From CAVZXS01 sp963779325 (lineage in GTDB: Bacteria > Bacteroidota > Bacteroidia > Chitinophagales > Chitinophagaceae): a stretch of 64,000 nt of DNA. A program made the translations under genes and the position numbers. The notes below the pieces were generated by a model. It had not been told where the DNA came from and did not search any database. It was given only the letters and a program-made list of their open reading frames with translations. The stretch lies in contig CAVZXS010000019.1 of the NCBI GenBank assembly GCA_963779325.1, positions 400,355-464,354 of the forward strand, written 5' to 3'. Shown piece by piece: positions 8,810 through 17,440 of this stretch; position 1 is the stretch's first letter; every line of letters begins with the position of its first letter.

Positions 8810-9667
8810 CTAACAACATCCCGAACCCGGTTCACAACAATTTCTTTCATCCTTCGCCGGTTTATCGGCATATACGGTAATACTTAAAATTTTTGTATCG
8901 CCTTTTTTGTATGCCGCTATTTCATCTTCGCTCAAGTAGTTTTTCAAAATTTCATCCGGGATAATGATTTCTTTTTCTTTTTGCAGCTTTATATTTTTAA
9001 ATCCTGCTCCCTCAATCATTTCTAAGTATACATTTTTTTGAACTGCACCGCTTACGCAACCTGCATATAATTCCGCCACTTCTTTCCATTTGGCGGGCAA
9101 AGCGCCTTCCAGCACTATATCAGATATGGAAAAATGTGCGCCGGGTTTTAACACCCTGTAAATTTCATTGATCACTTTGAATTTATTGGGTACCAAATTC
9201 AATACACAATTACTTACAATTACATCGGCCGTAGCGGAAGTAACCGGCATATTATCAATATCGCCCAATCGGAACTCAATATTATTGAATCCCAATCTCT
9301 CCGCATTAGCTCTTGCTTTCACAATCATTTTTTCCGTAAAATCAATACCAATTACTTTGCCTCTTTCTCCGGTAATCTTTCTCGCAATAAATGCATCATT
9401 GCCGGCGCCGCTGCCAAGGTCAATCACTGTATCGCCTTCTTTTATTTTGGCAAACTCGGTAGGTAATCCGCAACCCAATCCCAAATCCGCATCAGGGTTA
9501 TAGCCTTCCAATTTTGTGTAATCATCCGCCATGATATTGTATACTTCATCGCCGCAACAGGCACTTGTAGCGCCGCAGCAGGAATTTAGGTTTTGTTCGA
9601 TTTTCTGATTGGCAATCTCACTGTATTTTTCTTTTACCAATTCTTTAATTTGTGTTTCGTTTTGCAT
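8810..9667 (-). CDS. arsM: Arsenite S-adenosylmethionine methyltransferase
   Basis: This 285-residue protein is ArsM, which methylates As(III) with SAM and thiols to give methylated, partly volatile arsenicals in the cytoplasm. Visible features: an N-terminal Cys cluster NSCCGATSACCG, the SAM-binding GxGxG-type motif VIDLGSGAGNDAF near residue 95, a second conserved Cys in NCVLNLVP (the arsenic-binding Cys of the methyltransferase core), AGCVSGA carrying the third core Cys, and a Cys-rich tail ending CCEPGSGCC. Length and Cys spacing fit bacterial ArsM. It is third in the arsR operon, behind a strong hairpin terminator at 9701-9733, so its transcription may depend on read-through or on an unseen promoter. 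Confidence 0.96.
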   Translation of the reverse strand: MQNETQIKELVKEKYSEIANQKIEQNLNSCCGATSACCGDEVYNIMADDYTKLEGYNPDADLGLGCGLPTEFAKIKEGDTVIDLGSGAGNDAFIARKITGERGKVIGIDFTEKMIVKARANAERLGFNNIEFRLGDIDNMPVTSATADVIVSNCVLNLVPNKFKVINEIYRVLKPGAHFSISDIVLEGALPAKWKEVAELYAGCVSGAVQKNVYLEMIEGAGFKNIKLQKEKEIIIPDEILKNYLSEDEIAAYKKGDTKILSITVYADKPAKDERNCCEPGSGCC

Positions 9668-9700
9668 AACTGTTTTTTTGTTTTACTAAAAAATTTTTTG

Positions 9701-9733
9701 AAAAGGAAGAAGCTGATTCAGCTTCTTCCTTTT
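9701..9733 (-). terminator. Perfect intrinsic terminator between the Cys-rich peptide gene and arsM
   Basis: Minus-strand hairpin with 16-base perfectly paired arms (AAAAGGAAGAAGCTGA and its complement) around a single base, followed by further A/T runs. It begins 8 bases after the stop codon of the small peptide gene. It would separate the arsR-PAP2-peptide transcript from arsM. Confidence 0.8.
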
Positions 9734-9740
9734 ACAGACT

Positions 9741-9815
9741 TTAATCGGTTAAACCGCAACATCCGCTGCCGCAACCGCATCCCGGGTCGTTCATTTTCAC
9801 TGTTCTGATTTTCAT
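9741..9815 (-). CDS. 24-residue Cys-rich peptide of the ars operon
   Basis: A short frame too small for routine gene calling: ATG at 9815, stop TAA at 9741. The peptide starts MKIRTVKMNDPG, then CGCGSGCCG and LTD, giving four Cys in eight residues (C-G-C-G-S-G-C-C). This resembles the Cys-rich tail of the neighbouring ArsM (CCEPGSGCC) and suggests As(III) or metal binding. A perfect terminator follows 8 bases downstream, and the frame ends just before it, which is the layout of a real 3'-terminal cistron. Codons 1-8 are basic and the rest neutral. An alternative start is the Met at residue 8 (9794). No family name is known to me. Function as an arsenic chaperone or metallothionein-like trap is inference only. 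Confidence 0.6.
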   Translation of the reverse strand: MKIRTVKMNDPGCGCGSGCCGLTD

Positions 9816-9877
9816 AATTATACTGTTTAAGGCCTGCCCGACAAACGCCGTTCAGGCGGGGTTAAAAAATAAATTAC

Positions 9878-10822
9878 TCAAAATCCTTTCGTTTTTTTAG
9901 CATGTGCAATTTCTTTTTTAGCAGCCTCAAAATCGTTTTTAAACTTTTTGTTTTTCATTAAGGCCTGAATAAGCTCACGAGCCAGCACTCTTCCGCTTTC
10001 CGAGTCGCTCGGGTAATGCACCCCTATAATTTCTCTTGAATGCGCCATGTCATAGGCATCTTTCATTAAAAAACTTTCGAACTCAGGCAGCAATGCTGTA
10101 AACAAGAAAGCATTTGCATACGAGTTGGTCGCATGACCGCTGGGATAAGCTGCCCAATCCGTTTCTTCTAAATTTTTTAATTGCAGTTCCAGTTTATAAG
10201 GACGGATGCGTACAAAATAATTTTTATACTTCCAGATCAGGTACTCCGCATCTTTCCAAACATTGGCTGTTAAAGCAGCTGTTAGCGGTAATGAATCAGC
10301 ATTGAACCATGTACCGATAGAGCGTCCGATATGAAATAAGTTGCGTTGAAATCTTTGGTAATCCTTATCCGCTGGTTTTACTGATGTTTTATAATATACA
10401 CCGGCGTAGAATAATGATGCACGTATATCTTCATCGCTGCGCAGCGATTGTAATTGTAAAAGATAATCTAGTTCGGCTATTGTTTGCATGGAGCTGTTGG
10501 CAGGTGGCGGGGCAATGGAATATTTTTCTTTGCCTGTGAGATAGAAAACAGTTCTTTTCTTCCCGTTACCAAATACCTCTCCGGGTTGACTTGCTGCAGG
10601 AGCACCAATATCAGTTGTTTCGCCGGGTGCAAGAATAAAGTGTAAGCTGTCCCAATCTGCACTCCCCGGTCGGGGTTCGGGGCTTAGCGCCGATAGTTTC
10701 TTATAGTGTCCCCATTCGGCAAGTGGTTGAGGTGATTTTTCTAATTGATTTTGAGCAATACTTATGCTGCTAAAAAGAATAACAGCCGTGAATAATACGA
10801 TAGATTTTATAAAAATATATTT
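9878..10822 (-). CDS. PAP2-family (class A-like) acid phosphatase, secreted, start codon unclear
   Basis: The conserved part contains the PAP2 phosphatase motifs KNYFVRIRPYK (K-x6-RP), YPSGHATNSYA (PSGH) and SREIIGVHYPSDSESGRV (SR-x5-H-x3-D), all complete. The first ATG is at 10489, but the same frame is open back to 10822 and encodes what the family needs: a signal peptide (FIKSIVLFTAVILFSSISIAQ), then a linker and the Pro-rich APPPANSS segment before ELDYLLQLQ typical of class A acid phosphatases. The frame begins directly after the arsR stop codon with no ATG. A TTG overlapping the end of arsR would work if one T of a T5 run were removed. So start loss, a non-standard start, or a homopolymer error must be assumed. 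The mature enzyme is periplasmic. Confidence 0.8.
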   Translation of the reverse strand, partial: KYIFIKSIVLFTAVILFSSISIAQNQLEKSPQPLAEWGHYKKLSALSPEPRPGSADWDSLHFILAPGETTDIGAPAASQPGEVFGNGKKRTVFYLTGKEKYSIAPPPANSSMQTIAELDYLLQLQSLRSDEDIRASLFYAGVYYKTSVKPADKDYQRFQRNLFHIGRSIGTWFNADSLPLTAALTANVWKDAEYLIWKYKNYFVRIRPYKLELQLKNLEETDWAAYPSGHATNSYANAFLFTALLPEFESFLMKDAYDMAHSREIIGVHYPSDSESGRVLARELIQALMKNKKFKNDFEAAKKEIAHAKKTKGF

Positions 10823-11158
10823 TTAGCAACAAGCCTTTTCGTTTTGTATTTTCAGTTTATTGAAAAGGAAGCTGAACTCTCCCATAAATTTTTCAAATGC
10901 TTTCCAGTTAATGCAGTAACAACTTCTCGGGCCGTCGATACTGCCGTCAATCAATCCTGCATTTTTTAATTCTTTCAGGTGCTGACTTACGGTGCTTTGT
11001 GCCAGCGGCAACACATCCACAATCTCGCCGCAGATGCATTCATTCCTTTTGGCCAGCAGGCTCAGTATCGCTATTCGGGCAGGGTGGCTCAATGCCTTAG
11101 CAAAATTGGCCAGGTCCTGTTCTTTTTGTGTAAACTCTTCTTTTTTATGTATCGCCAT
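10823..11158 (-). CDS. arsR: ArsR/SmtB-family arsenic-responsive repressor
   Basis: This 111-residue winged-helix protein has ALSHPARIAILSLLAKRNECICGEIVDVLPLAQSTVSQHLKELKNAGLI. The Cys pair in ECICGEIV matches the ELCVCDL-type arsenite site of ArsR (Cys in helix alpha3), and QSTVSQHLKEL is the recognition helix. The protein ends in KACC, giving extra C-terminal Cys. ArsR represses its operon until As(III) binds. Two identical-pattern dyads (11165-11180 and 11228-11243), one overlapping the -7 box, lie upstream as probable operators. It heads the operon arsR - PAP2 - Cys peptide - arsM - GNAT/arsC, and its stop abuts the PAP2 frame. Confidence 0.95.
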   Translation of the reverse strand: MAIHKKEEFTQKEQDLANFAKALSHPARIAILSLLAKRNECICGEIVDVLPLAQSTVSQHLKELKNAGLIDGSIDGPRSCYCINWKAFEKFMGEFSFLFNKLKIQNEKACC

Positions 11159-11164
11159 TTCTTT

Positions 11165-11180
11165 ATCGTTTTTATACGAT
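11165..11180. promoter_or_regulatory. ArsR operator candidate, proximal copy
   Basis: Inverted repeat ATCG-N8-CGAT with the fuller pattern TATCG-N4-TATACGATTAA, 7 bases upstream of the arsR start codon. The same pattern with the same spacer length recurs at 11228-11243. Confidence 0.6.
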
Positions 11181-11227
11181 TAATATGTTGATTAAAAAAG
11201 ACGGATATTGTCGTCTTTAAATTTTAT

Positions 11228-11243
11228 ATCGCAAATATACGAT
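11228..11243. promoter_or_regulatory. ArsR operator candidate, distal copy overlapping the -7 box
   Basis: Inverted repeat ATCG-N8-CGAT identical in arms, spacer length and flank (TATCG-N4-TATACGATTAA) to the copy at 11165-11180. The minus-strand -7 box TATATTTG (11232-11239) lies inside it, so a bound repressor would mask the promoter. Confidence 0.65.
11232..11239 (-). promoter_or_regulatory. ars operon promoter, -7 box TATATTTG
   Basis: Exact match to TAnnTTTG on the minus strand, about 75 bases upstream of the arsR start, embedded in the distal operator dyad. Confidence 0.65.
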
Positions 11244-11410
11244 TAAAGAACTTGAAATTCCTAATATTTTTTAATAAATTTTTTTGAGGAGGGATTTTTA
11301 AGGATAAAAATAGGGTTAAGGGTACTCTGCAAAAGTCCGCAGAAGCGGAAAGCAAGTTGTCGACTATTGTACTTTGCTAATTGCAAGTTGCCTATTGCTT
11401 ATTACGAGCT

Positions 11411-12559
11411 TTACACTTTACACAACCGCTCTACAGCCGCTTCAAGTGTTTCTTCTTTTTTAGAAAAACAAAACCGTACTACTTTATCATCCTTACCGGT
11501 TTGGTAAAAAGCGGAAACGGGGATAACAGCCACACCGGCTTCCTTGGTAATGCGAACAGCAAAGTCTTTATCCGCTTCGTTGCTGATACGGTCATATTTA
11601 GCACAAACAAAATAGCTGCCGCTGCTGTTCAGCATATCAAATCTTGTTTGCTTCATCAATTGTAAAAAATAATCTCTTTTGCTTTGCATAAAGGATGAAA
11701 GTGACAAATAAGCATCTTTATTTTTCAGAAAAGAAGCCAGCCCTATCTGTGCCGGCGTGTGGCAGGAAAAACAATTAAATTGGTGAACCTTTCTGAATTC
11801 ATTTGTTAATTCAGCCGGAGCAACGCAGTAACCCAATTTCCAGCCGGTGCAGTTATATGTTTTACCGAAGGAGAAACATACAAAACTTCTTTGCAATAAA
11901 TCGGGATAACGTAAAATACTCAGGTGCGGAATATTGTCAAAGATGAGATGTTCGTATACTTCATCGCTGATGATAAAAATATCCGTACCCTCTGTAATAA
12001 GCCGTACCTGTTGAATATCTTCTTCACTAATCACACTGCCTGTAGGATTGTGCGGCGAGTTGATAATGATCGCTTTTGTTTTAGCAGAAATTTTTTCTCT
12101 TACTTTATTCCAATCAATTTTATAATCAGGATAAATTAAATCGACCGGCACCGCTTTAGCGCCGTTTATTTCAATATTGGGAATATAGCTGTCATAAGCC
12201 GGTTCAAACACAATTACTTCATCGCCGGGATGAAGTATGGCGGTGAGTGCAGAATAGATAGCATAAGTACCGCCGGGTGTTATGGTAATTTCAGAACCGG
12301 GATTTACCTGAGTGTTATATAAAAAATTTATTTTTTCGGCAATCGCTTCTCTAAGCGGCAACCAACCCGGCATAGGCGAATATTGATTATAATCTTCCCG
12401 CATAGCTTTATTTACGAGCGCCGTCAATTCCTCGCTCATACTAAAATCAGGAAAACCCTGTCCCAGATTAATAGCTTTATACTCGGTAGCCAAACCGCTC
12501 ATGGTTGTAAATATAGTGGTGCCGACAGAAGGAAGTTTGCTTTGTATTTTCAAGTTCAT
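11411..12559 (-). CDS. PLP-dependent class I/II aminotransferase (methionine aminotransferase type, YbdL-like)
   Basis: This 382-residue protein has the full fold-type I pattern: INLGQGFPDF near the N-terminus, TPGGTYAIYSAL, IIINSPHNPTGSV (Asn contacting PLP), IISDEVYEHLIFD (Asp binding the pyridine N) and CFSFGKTYNCTGWKLGY with the Schiff-base Lys (S-F-G-K). The motif set GQGFPDF, SFGKTYNCTGWKLGY and the C-terminal VRFCFSKKEETLEAA fits the methionine/kynurenine aminotransferase subgroup, which transaminates 4-methylthio-2-oxobutyrate to methionine in the salvage pathway. The neighbours give no pathway context. The ATG at 12559 directly precedes NLKIQSKLP, the typical N-terminus. Confidence 0.88.
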   Translation of the reverse strand: MNLKIQSKLPSVGTTIFTTMSGLATEYKAINLGQGFPDFSMSEELTALVNKAMREDYNQYSPMPGWLPLREAIAEKINFLYNTQVNPGSEITITPGGTYAIYSALTAILHPGDEVIVFEPAYDSYIPNIEINGAKAVPVDLIYPDYKIDWNKVREKISAKTKAIIINSPHNPTGSVISEEDIQQVRLITEGTDIFIISDEVYEHLIFDNIPHLSILRYPDLLQRSFVCFSFGKTYNCTGWKLGYCVAPAELTNEFRKVHQFNCFSCHTPAQIGLASFLKNKDAYLSLSSFMQSKRDYFLQLMKQTRFDMLNSSGSYFVCAKYDRISNEADKDFAVRITKEAGVAVIPVSAFYQTGKDDKVVRFCFSKKEETLEAAVERLCKV

Positions 12560-12602
12560 TAAATTATAATTGAGGTGCGGGATAAAATTAGGAGGAAATT
12601 CT

Positions 12603-12645
12603 TACAAACAAAGAAGCCGCAAAAAATGCGGCTTCTTTGTTTGTA
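12603..12645 (-). terminator. Terminator of the first susCD pair
   Basis: Perfect hairpin with 19-base arms (TACAAACAAAGAAGCCGCA and its complement) around an A5/T5 loop. It starts 14 bases after the SusD stop in the transcription direction. Confidence 0.85.
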
Positions 12646-12658
12646 TTAAATTTTGATA

Positions 12659-14062
12659 TTACCAACCTTGATTTTGTTGTGATCTTATATTTGGGTTCGA
12701 ATCCAACTCAGTTTGAGGGATCGGTAATATTCTTCTATAATCAGAATAAGGGATATTCCTCGCTGCAGCAGGATAGTTAGTGCTGCGAACCACATCTCTT
12801 TTCAGTCTTAACAAATCAAAATAACGCTCACCTTCAAAAGCCAACTCTCTCCGTCTTTCTGCTAAAACATCTTCCAATAAGGCTGCTCCCGTAGAAGCAA
12901 TTGCTACAGCATTTCTGCGAGAAGTAATAAAGTTTACATTGGTCAGTGCATCTGCTTCATTTCCGGGAAGTGAAGCTTCGGCAGCAATCAGGTACATTTC
13001 GCTCAATCGTACAATTTTAGTATCATTTATTTCAGAGCCGAAAGTGTTGGGATATTTATTTACAAATACCACGGGAACTCCACCTCTTGTTCCTGCAGCA
13101 AACAGCCCCCTTCTTACATCAGTTGCTGTCAGTAAAGCGAAAAATTCATCAGAAGCCAACATATCTCCATATCCGCTCTGGCTATAAATATTTGGCAGTG
13201 CATCAAAACCATTATTACTTACAGCGTCGGAAGATACTTCAAAAAGAGTTTCTACCCTATCTGTACGAGGAAGAGTGCCGCCCCAAAAAGCTTGGTGATT
13301 TGCAGCAGTTACAACAATGAAGCCGCTATTATTGATTACATCAAGTGCCGCAGCTTTTGCATTTGTTTTATCTCCCATCGTTAAGTACACTTTTGCCTGC
13401 AGAGCCCTTGCAGCAAACTTACTAAACTGAGTTGAGTTCGTGAATTTTGTCATTAATGTGAACGCCTGTGTTAAATCTGCGTTTATCAATGCATAAACTT
13501 CAGAAATTTTACTACGGGCCGGAAATACATTAATATCAAACTTTGTAACAATAGGTACACCCAAGGCATCGGGGTTATCTGTAAAAGGTCTGGCAAATGA
13601 ACGAACTAATGTAAAGTAACAAAAAGCTCGTATTGCATAAGCTTCTCCTTTAAACTGATTTACATTTGCATTTCCCGGAATGGAAGAATTAATGATATTA
13701 TTACAACGCAAAATATTCCTGTAAGCCGCATTCCAAAACCCTGATACGTTTCCATCAGCAACTACAAAAAGGTAATTGTTGAAATTTGTATACCTGTTTG
13801 AGTTTACCAAGGATTGATAAGAGTTATCGCTCATTAGATCTCCCAATACAGGCACTGTTCTTCCTGAAAAATCTACATTTCTTAATCCGGCGTATGCTCC
13901 AAGTAAAGCTGTAGACAAATCTGACTCATTTGCCAAAGCTGATTCCGGGGTTAAAGATGTAGGAGGCGTTAGTGCGAGATAATCTTTTTTACACGAAGCG
14001 GTAAAGATTACAATGGCAGCTACCAAGGTAAGCCCCATTTTATATTTAAAAAACTGTATCAT
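12659..14062 (-). CDS. SusD/RagB-family outer-membrane nutrient-binding lipoprotein (pair 1)
   Basis: This 467-residue SusD homologue opens with a lipoprotein signal (LTLVAAIVIFTASCKKDYLALTPP, lipobox TASC). The helical TPR core follows, with GEAYAIRAFCYFTLVRSFARPF, the canonical SusD motif around residue 145, and the C-terminal RRRELAFEGERYFDLLRLKRDV, then YRRILPIPQTELDSNPN, both diagnostic. SusD caps the SusC TonB-dependent porin on the cell surface and captures oligosaccharides or peptides. It lies 20 bases downstream of its SusC and is followed by a strong terminator. The ligand is not predictable; no glycosidase genes are adjacent. Confidence 0.95.
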   Translation of the reverse strand: MIQFFKYKMGLTLVAAIVIFTASCKKDYLALTPPTSLTPESALANESDLSTALLGAYAGLRNVDFSGRTVPVLGDLMSDNSYQSLVNSNRYTNFNNYLFVVADGNVSGFWNAAYRNILRCNNIINSSIPGNANVNQFKGEAYAIRAFCYFTLVRSFARPFTDNPDALGVPIVTKFDINVFPARSKISEVYALINADLTQAFTLMTKFTNSTQFSKFAARALQAKVYLTMGDKTNAKAAALDVINNSGFIVVTAANHQAFWGGTLPRTDRVETLFEVSSDAVSNNGFDALPNIYSQSGYGDMLASDEFFALLTATDVRRGLFAAGTRGGVPVVFVNKYPNTFGSEINDTKIVRLSEMYLIAAEASLPGNEADALTNVNFITSRRNAVAIASTGAALLEDVLAERRRELAFEGERYFDLLRLKRDVVRSTNYPAAARNIPYSDYRRILPIPQTELDSNPNIRSQQNQGW

Positions 14063-14082
14063 AATAAATATTTTATAAATTT

Positions 14083-17000
14083 TTAGAATCCTAAATTTAA
14101 TCCTACCGAAATAGTTTTAGGTATGAATACATTTAAGTTAGATCTGCTGGCAGCACCTTGTTCAGGATCAAAGGGTTGGTTTTTATCCATCGCTTTAGTC
14201 CATAAGTTTGTTCCCCTCACATAAAAGAAAGCATTGGATAATTTTAACTTACCTGTAAGGCTTTGCGGCAACGTGTATCCTACCTGGAGGTTCCTCAAAC
14301 GAATAAAATCAGCTTTATTCAAGTAGAAAGTCGAAGAACTTTGGAAGCTCTTATTGCCTCCGTAAATATATTTAGGTATATCCGTCTTATCACCCGGTTT
14401 TTGCCAACGTTCTAATATCCTTGCCACTTTATTAAATGTTGGATTCGCACCTGCCCCAATATAAAATGAATTAAAAGCGTCAAAAGAATAATTTCCGTAA
14501 CTGTAATAAAACTGCGCTTCTACTGTAAATCCTTTATAACTCAATGTATTTGTAAATGAACCAAAGAACTTTGGCGATGCTGAACCTGATATCAGGCGTT
14601 GAGCAGTACTATATACATTTTGAGTCGATTTCAAACTGGAGTCAGTATACCATAATGGGTCTCCGTTAGCAGGGTCAACGCCGGCATACTTCCTCAAAAA
14701 ATAAGACTGCACGTCAAACCCTTCACGAATAATAAAAAGTCCGCTCAAAATATCTTTTTTATCAGGCAAGGAAAGAACTTTATTTCTATTACGGGCATAA
14801 TTAAAATCTACACTCCAGTTAAAATCTTTTGTTCTCACAGGAACAACATTCAGAGTTAATTCAATTCCTTTATTTTCCAGAGAGCCTATATTCTTCCTGG
14901 TCGTAAGAAAACCTGAAGTGGGAGATAGAGGTACATCTAATAAAAGGTCTTCAGATATTCTCCTGTAAAAATCTGCAGTAATATTCACCCGGCTTTTTAA
15001 AATACTTACATCAATACCAATGTCAAGCGGTTTATTTAATTCCCAGGTTAAATCATTGTTACCTACATTATTGGGCGCACTTCCGGGTATACTGTTATAA
15101 TTAGCTCCAAAACCATAGCCGGGAAAATAATCATAATCGCCAATAAAAGCATTGCCGGTTACTCCGTAAGAACCACGTAGTTTTAATTGGTCTATGAAAT
15201 TAATATTTTGCATAAACGCTTCATTTGATACATTCCAAGAAGCACCTACTGACCAGAAGTTACCGTACTTATTGTTCGGTCCAAATCTGGAAGAACCATC
15301 ACGACGAAAACTTCCTGAAAGAATATACCTGTCTTTGTAATTGATATCTGCAATTCCGAATTCAGATACAAAAGAATATTGCGATATAGTTGCAGATGCT
15401 GTTCTTGGAGTAGCAGCAGAAGCAGGATATTGTAATGCAAGAGTAAGCGGAAAACCATTACCCTGAAGAGAAGTAAAGTAGGCATTTGATTTTTGGCTCT
15501 CATATCCCACTTTTACATTTGCATAAATATCTCCTGATCTATTAATTTTCTGACGAAGATTTAGTGTATTTGTCCAGGTATAATTATAGTAACGTGTGTT
15601 AAATGCTAATGCTCTTCCTGTTGTGGAGGGATTATACTGGACGTTTGGTCCAAAAGTAGGACTCCCCGGATTTAATGCTACGCCATCACCGTAGAAAGGG
15701 TTATTATATTGTTGTTCTTCCAAATAATTAAAATCGCCTCCGTAAACAGATTTAAAAACCAAGTTATCCAAAATTTTATATTCTCCTGAAACACTTCCTC
15801 TCAAACTAAGTTCTCTCAGTCTTCTTGTATCCAACTTTGATACTGCAACTGTATTATAAAGACTGCTGGTAGGAAAATCAGCTGTTAAATAGTTGAGGGT
15901 TCCATCGGGTTTATAGGCAGAAAAAGTGGGCAATATAAAGTATGAACTTAATACTGGGTTACCGAAAGCACCGCCGGCCAATGGTGTATTTTGTGTTACA
16001 AAACCACCATTTAAATTTACAGAAAAATTCAGTTTGCTTGTTGCCTGGTTGGTAATTCTCATGCTTCCATTATACTTTTTCAGGTCACTTCCGATAACAG
16101 TACCTCCCTGCTTAAAATAACCTCCGGATAAATAGAAAGTGGTTTTATCGTTACCGCCACTGGCACTTAAATTGTATTGTTGCTGTTCACCTGTTTGAGT
16201 AACAGCATTTAACCAGTTAAAATCATTTCCATTACCATTACCCAGGGCTGTAAGTGTTCCGTCAATTTGAGCCTGTGTAGCACCGGCATTAATCAACCCT
16301 TCCCTGGTTAAATCAATATACTCTTTTGCATTTAGTGAACGATTTCTCGGATTGGTAAAGGCAGTTGTATTTTGCCCAACTTCAGCGTCAAACCTAAACT
16401 TTGTTTTTCCCGCCTTACCTTTTTTTGTAGTTACAAGTATAACACCGTTAGCTCCCCTGCTTCCGTAAACAGAAACAGAAGCTGCGTCTTTTAATACAGT
16501 AATACTTTCAATATCATTGGGATTTAAAGTACTTAATAAGTTTGCGGTGGTTGTCAAACGTGAGGCATCTCCTGTGTTCGCGATAGCACCGTCAATTACC
16601 CACAAAGGTGAGCTACCTGCATTAATTGAACTTATACCCCTGATACGAATATCCGTTGTAGAGCCCGGCGCACCTGAACCTGAAGCAGCCTGTAAACCCG
16701 CTACAGCCCCTTGTAATGCTTTATCCGGTGAAGTGAATGGTTTGTTTTCAATATCATCAGCCTTTACTGTGGCAACGGAACCTGTAAGATTAGTTTTCTT
16801 TTGCGTACCATAACCCACAACCACGACTTCCGCCAAGCTTTTTTCAGCGCTTTTTAATGAAGTATTAATAACAGTTTTGTTGCTGATACTCACTTCCTGT
16901 TCTCCCATATCCACCGATGAAAACACCAGTGTACGGGCATTAGCAGGAAGAGTTAAAGAATAAGTACCGTCGTTTTGTGTAACTGTACCGATAGTTGGTA

Positions 17001-17134
17001 CCTTTTACTGTTACAGATGCGTTAGGCACTGCGGCCCCTTTATCATCCGTAACCTTTCCGGTAACTGTGCGCTGTGCCAGCAAAGCAGTTGCTGATAACA
17101 TAACTCCCATTACAAGGAGTAATAGTTTTCTCAT
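14083..17134 (-). CDS. SusC/RagA-family TonB-linked outer-membrane transporter (pair 1), one frameshift
   Basis: The full protein is about 1,016 residues: signal peptide MRKLLLLVMGVMLSATALLAQ, a carboxypeptidase-regulatory-like domain (VTGKVTDDKGAAVPNASVTVKGTN), a plug (EVVVVGYGTQKKTNLTGSV, then INAGSSPLWVIDGA and SVYGSRGANGVILVTTKKGK), and a 22-strand barrel ending ISVGLNLGF. It imports ligands delivered by SusD, driven by TonB. The frame breaks near 16991-16997: removing one base restores VKGTN-IGTVTQNDGTYSLTLP, which matches the paralogue at 18944-22069. The two parts (17134 to about 16990, and about 16990 to 14083) are therefore one gene. The first ~250 bases and the leader are nearly identical to that paralogue. 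A single-base error or recent mutation is likely. Confidence 0.92.
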
Positions 17135-17378
17135 GTGAAGTAGTTTTGGTTTAAAAATAAAATAAAAAACAGTTTCGGTAATTATGATTAGTAAATAAAC
17201 AACATTTTACTGAAAAAGTTATTCTGAATTGCGGAAAAATATTGTTTAGGAACAATGCCTGATTAAACGGACAAATCCTAAAGGCATTTTGCTGCTTAGC
17301 TGCTATGTAATTTGAATCGTAAAATTCTGATTATTTATCCTTTGACCGGATCATTAGGGCTGTAAATGGTTCTAAACA

Positions 17379-17408
17379 AAAGCCCCCGGTTGATCAACCG
17401 GGGGCTTT
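17379..17408 (-). terminator. Terminator of the second susCD pair
   Basis: Thirty-base perfect palindrome, each arm AAAGCCCCCGGTTGA, located 32 bases beyond the SusD stop. Flanking A/T runs allow termination on the minus strand. The 170 bases from here to the susC1 start hold its leader and no other feature I can name. Confidence 0.85.
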
Positions 17409-17440
17409 ACTCATTTATACAAGATCGCTATAATTTGATC

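Noticed and set aside
10477..10662. 61-residue minus frame near the PAP2 gene
   Set aside because: It overlaps the PAP2 signal/linker segment in another frame and has no family resemblance.
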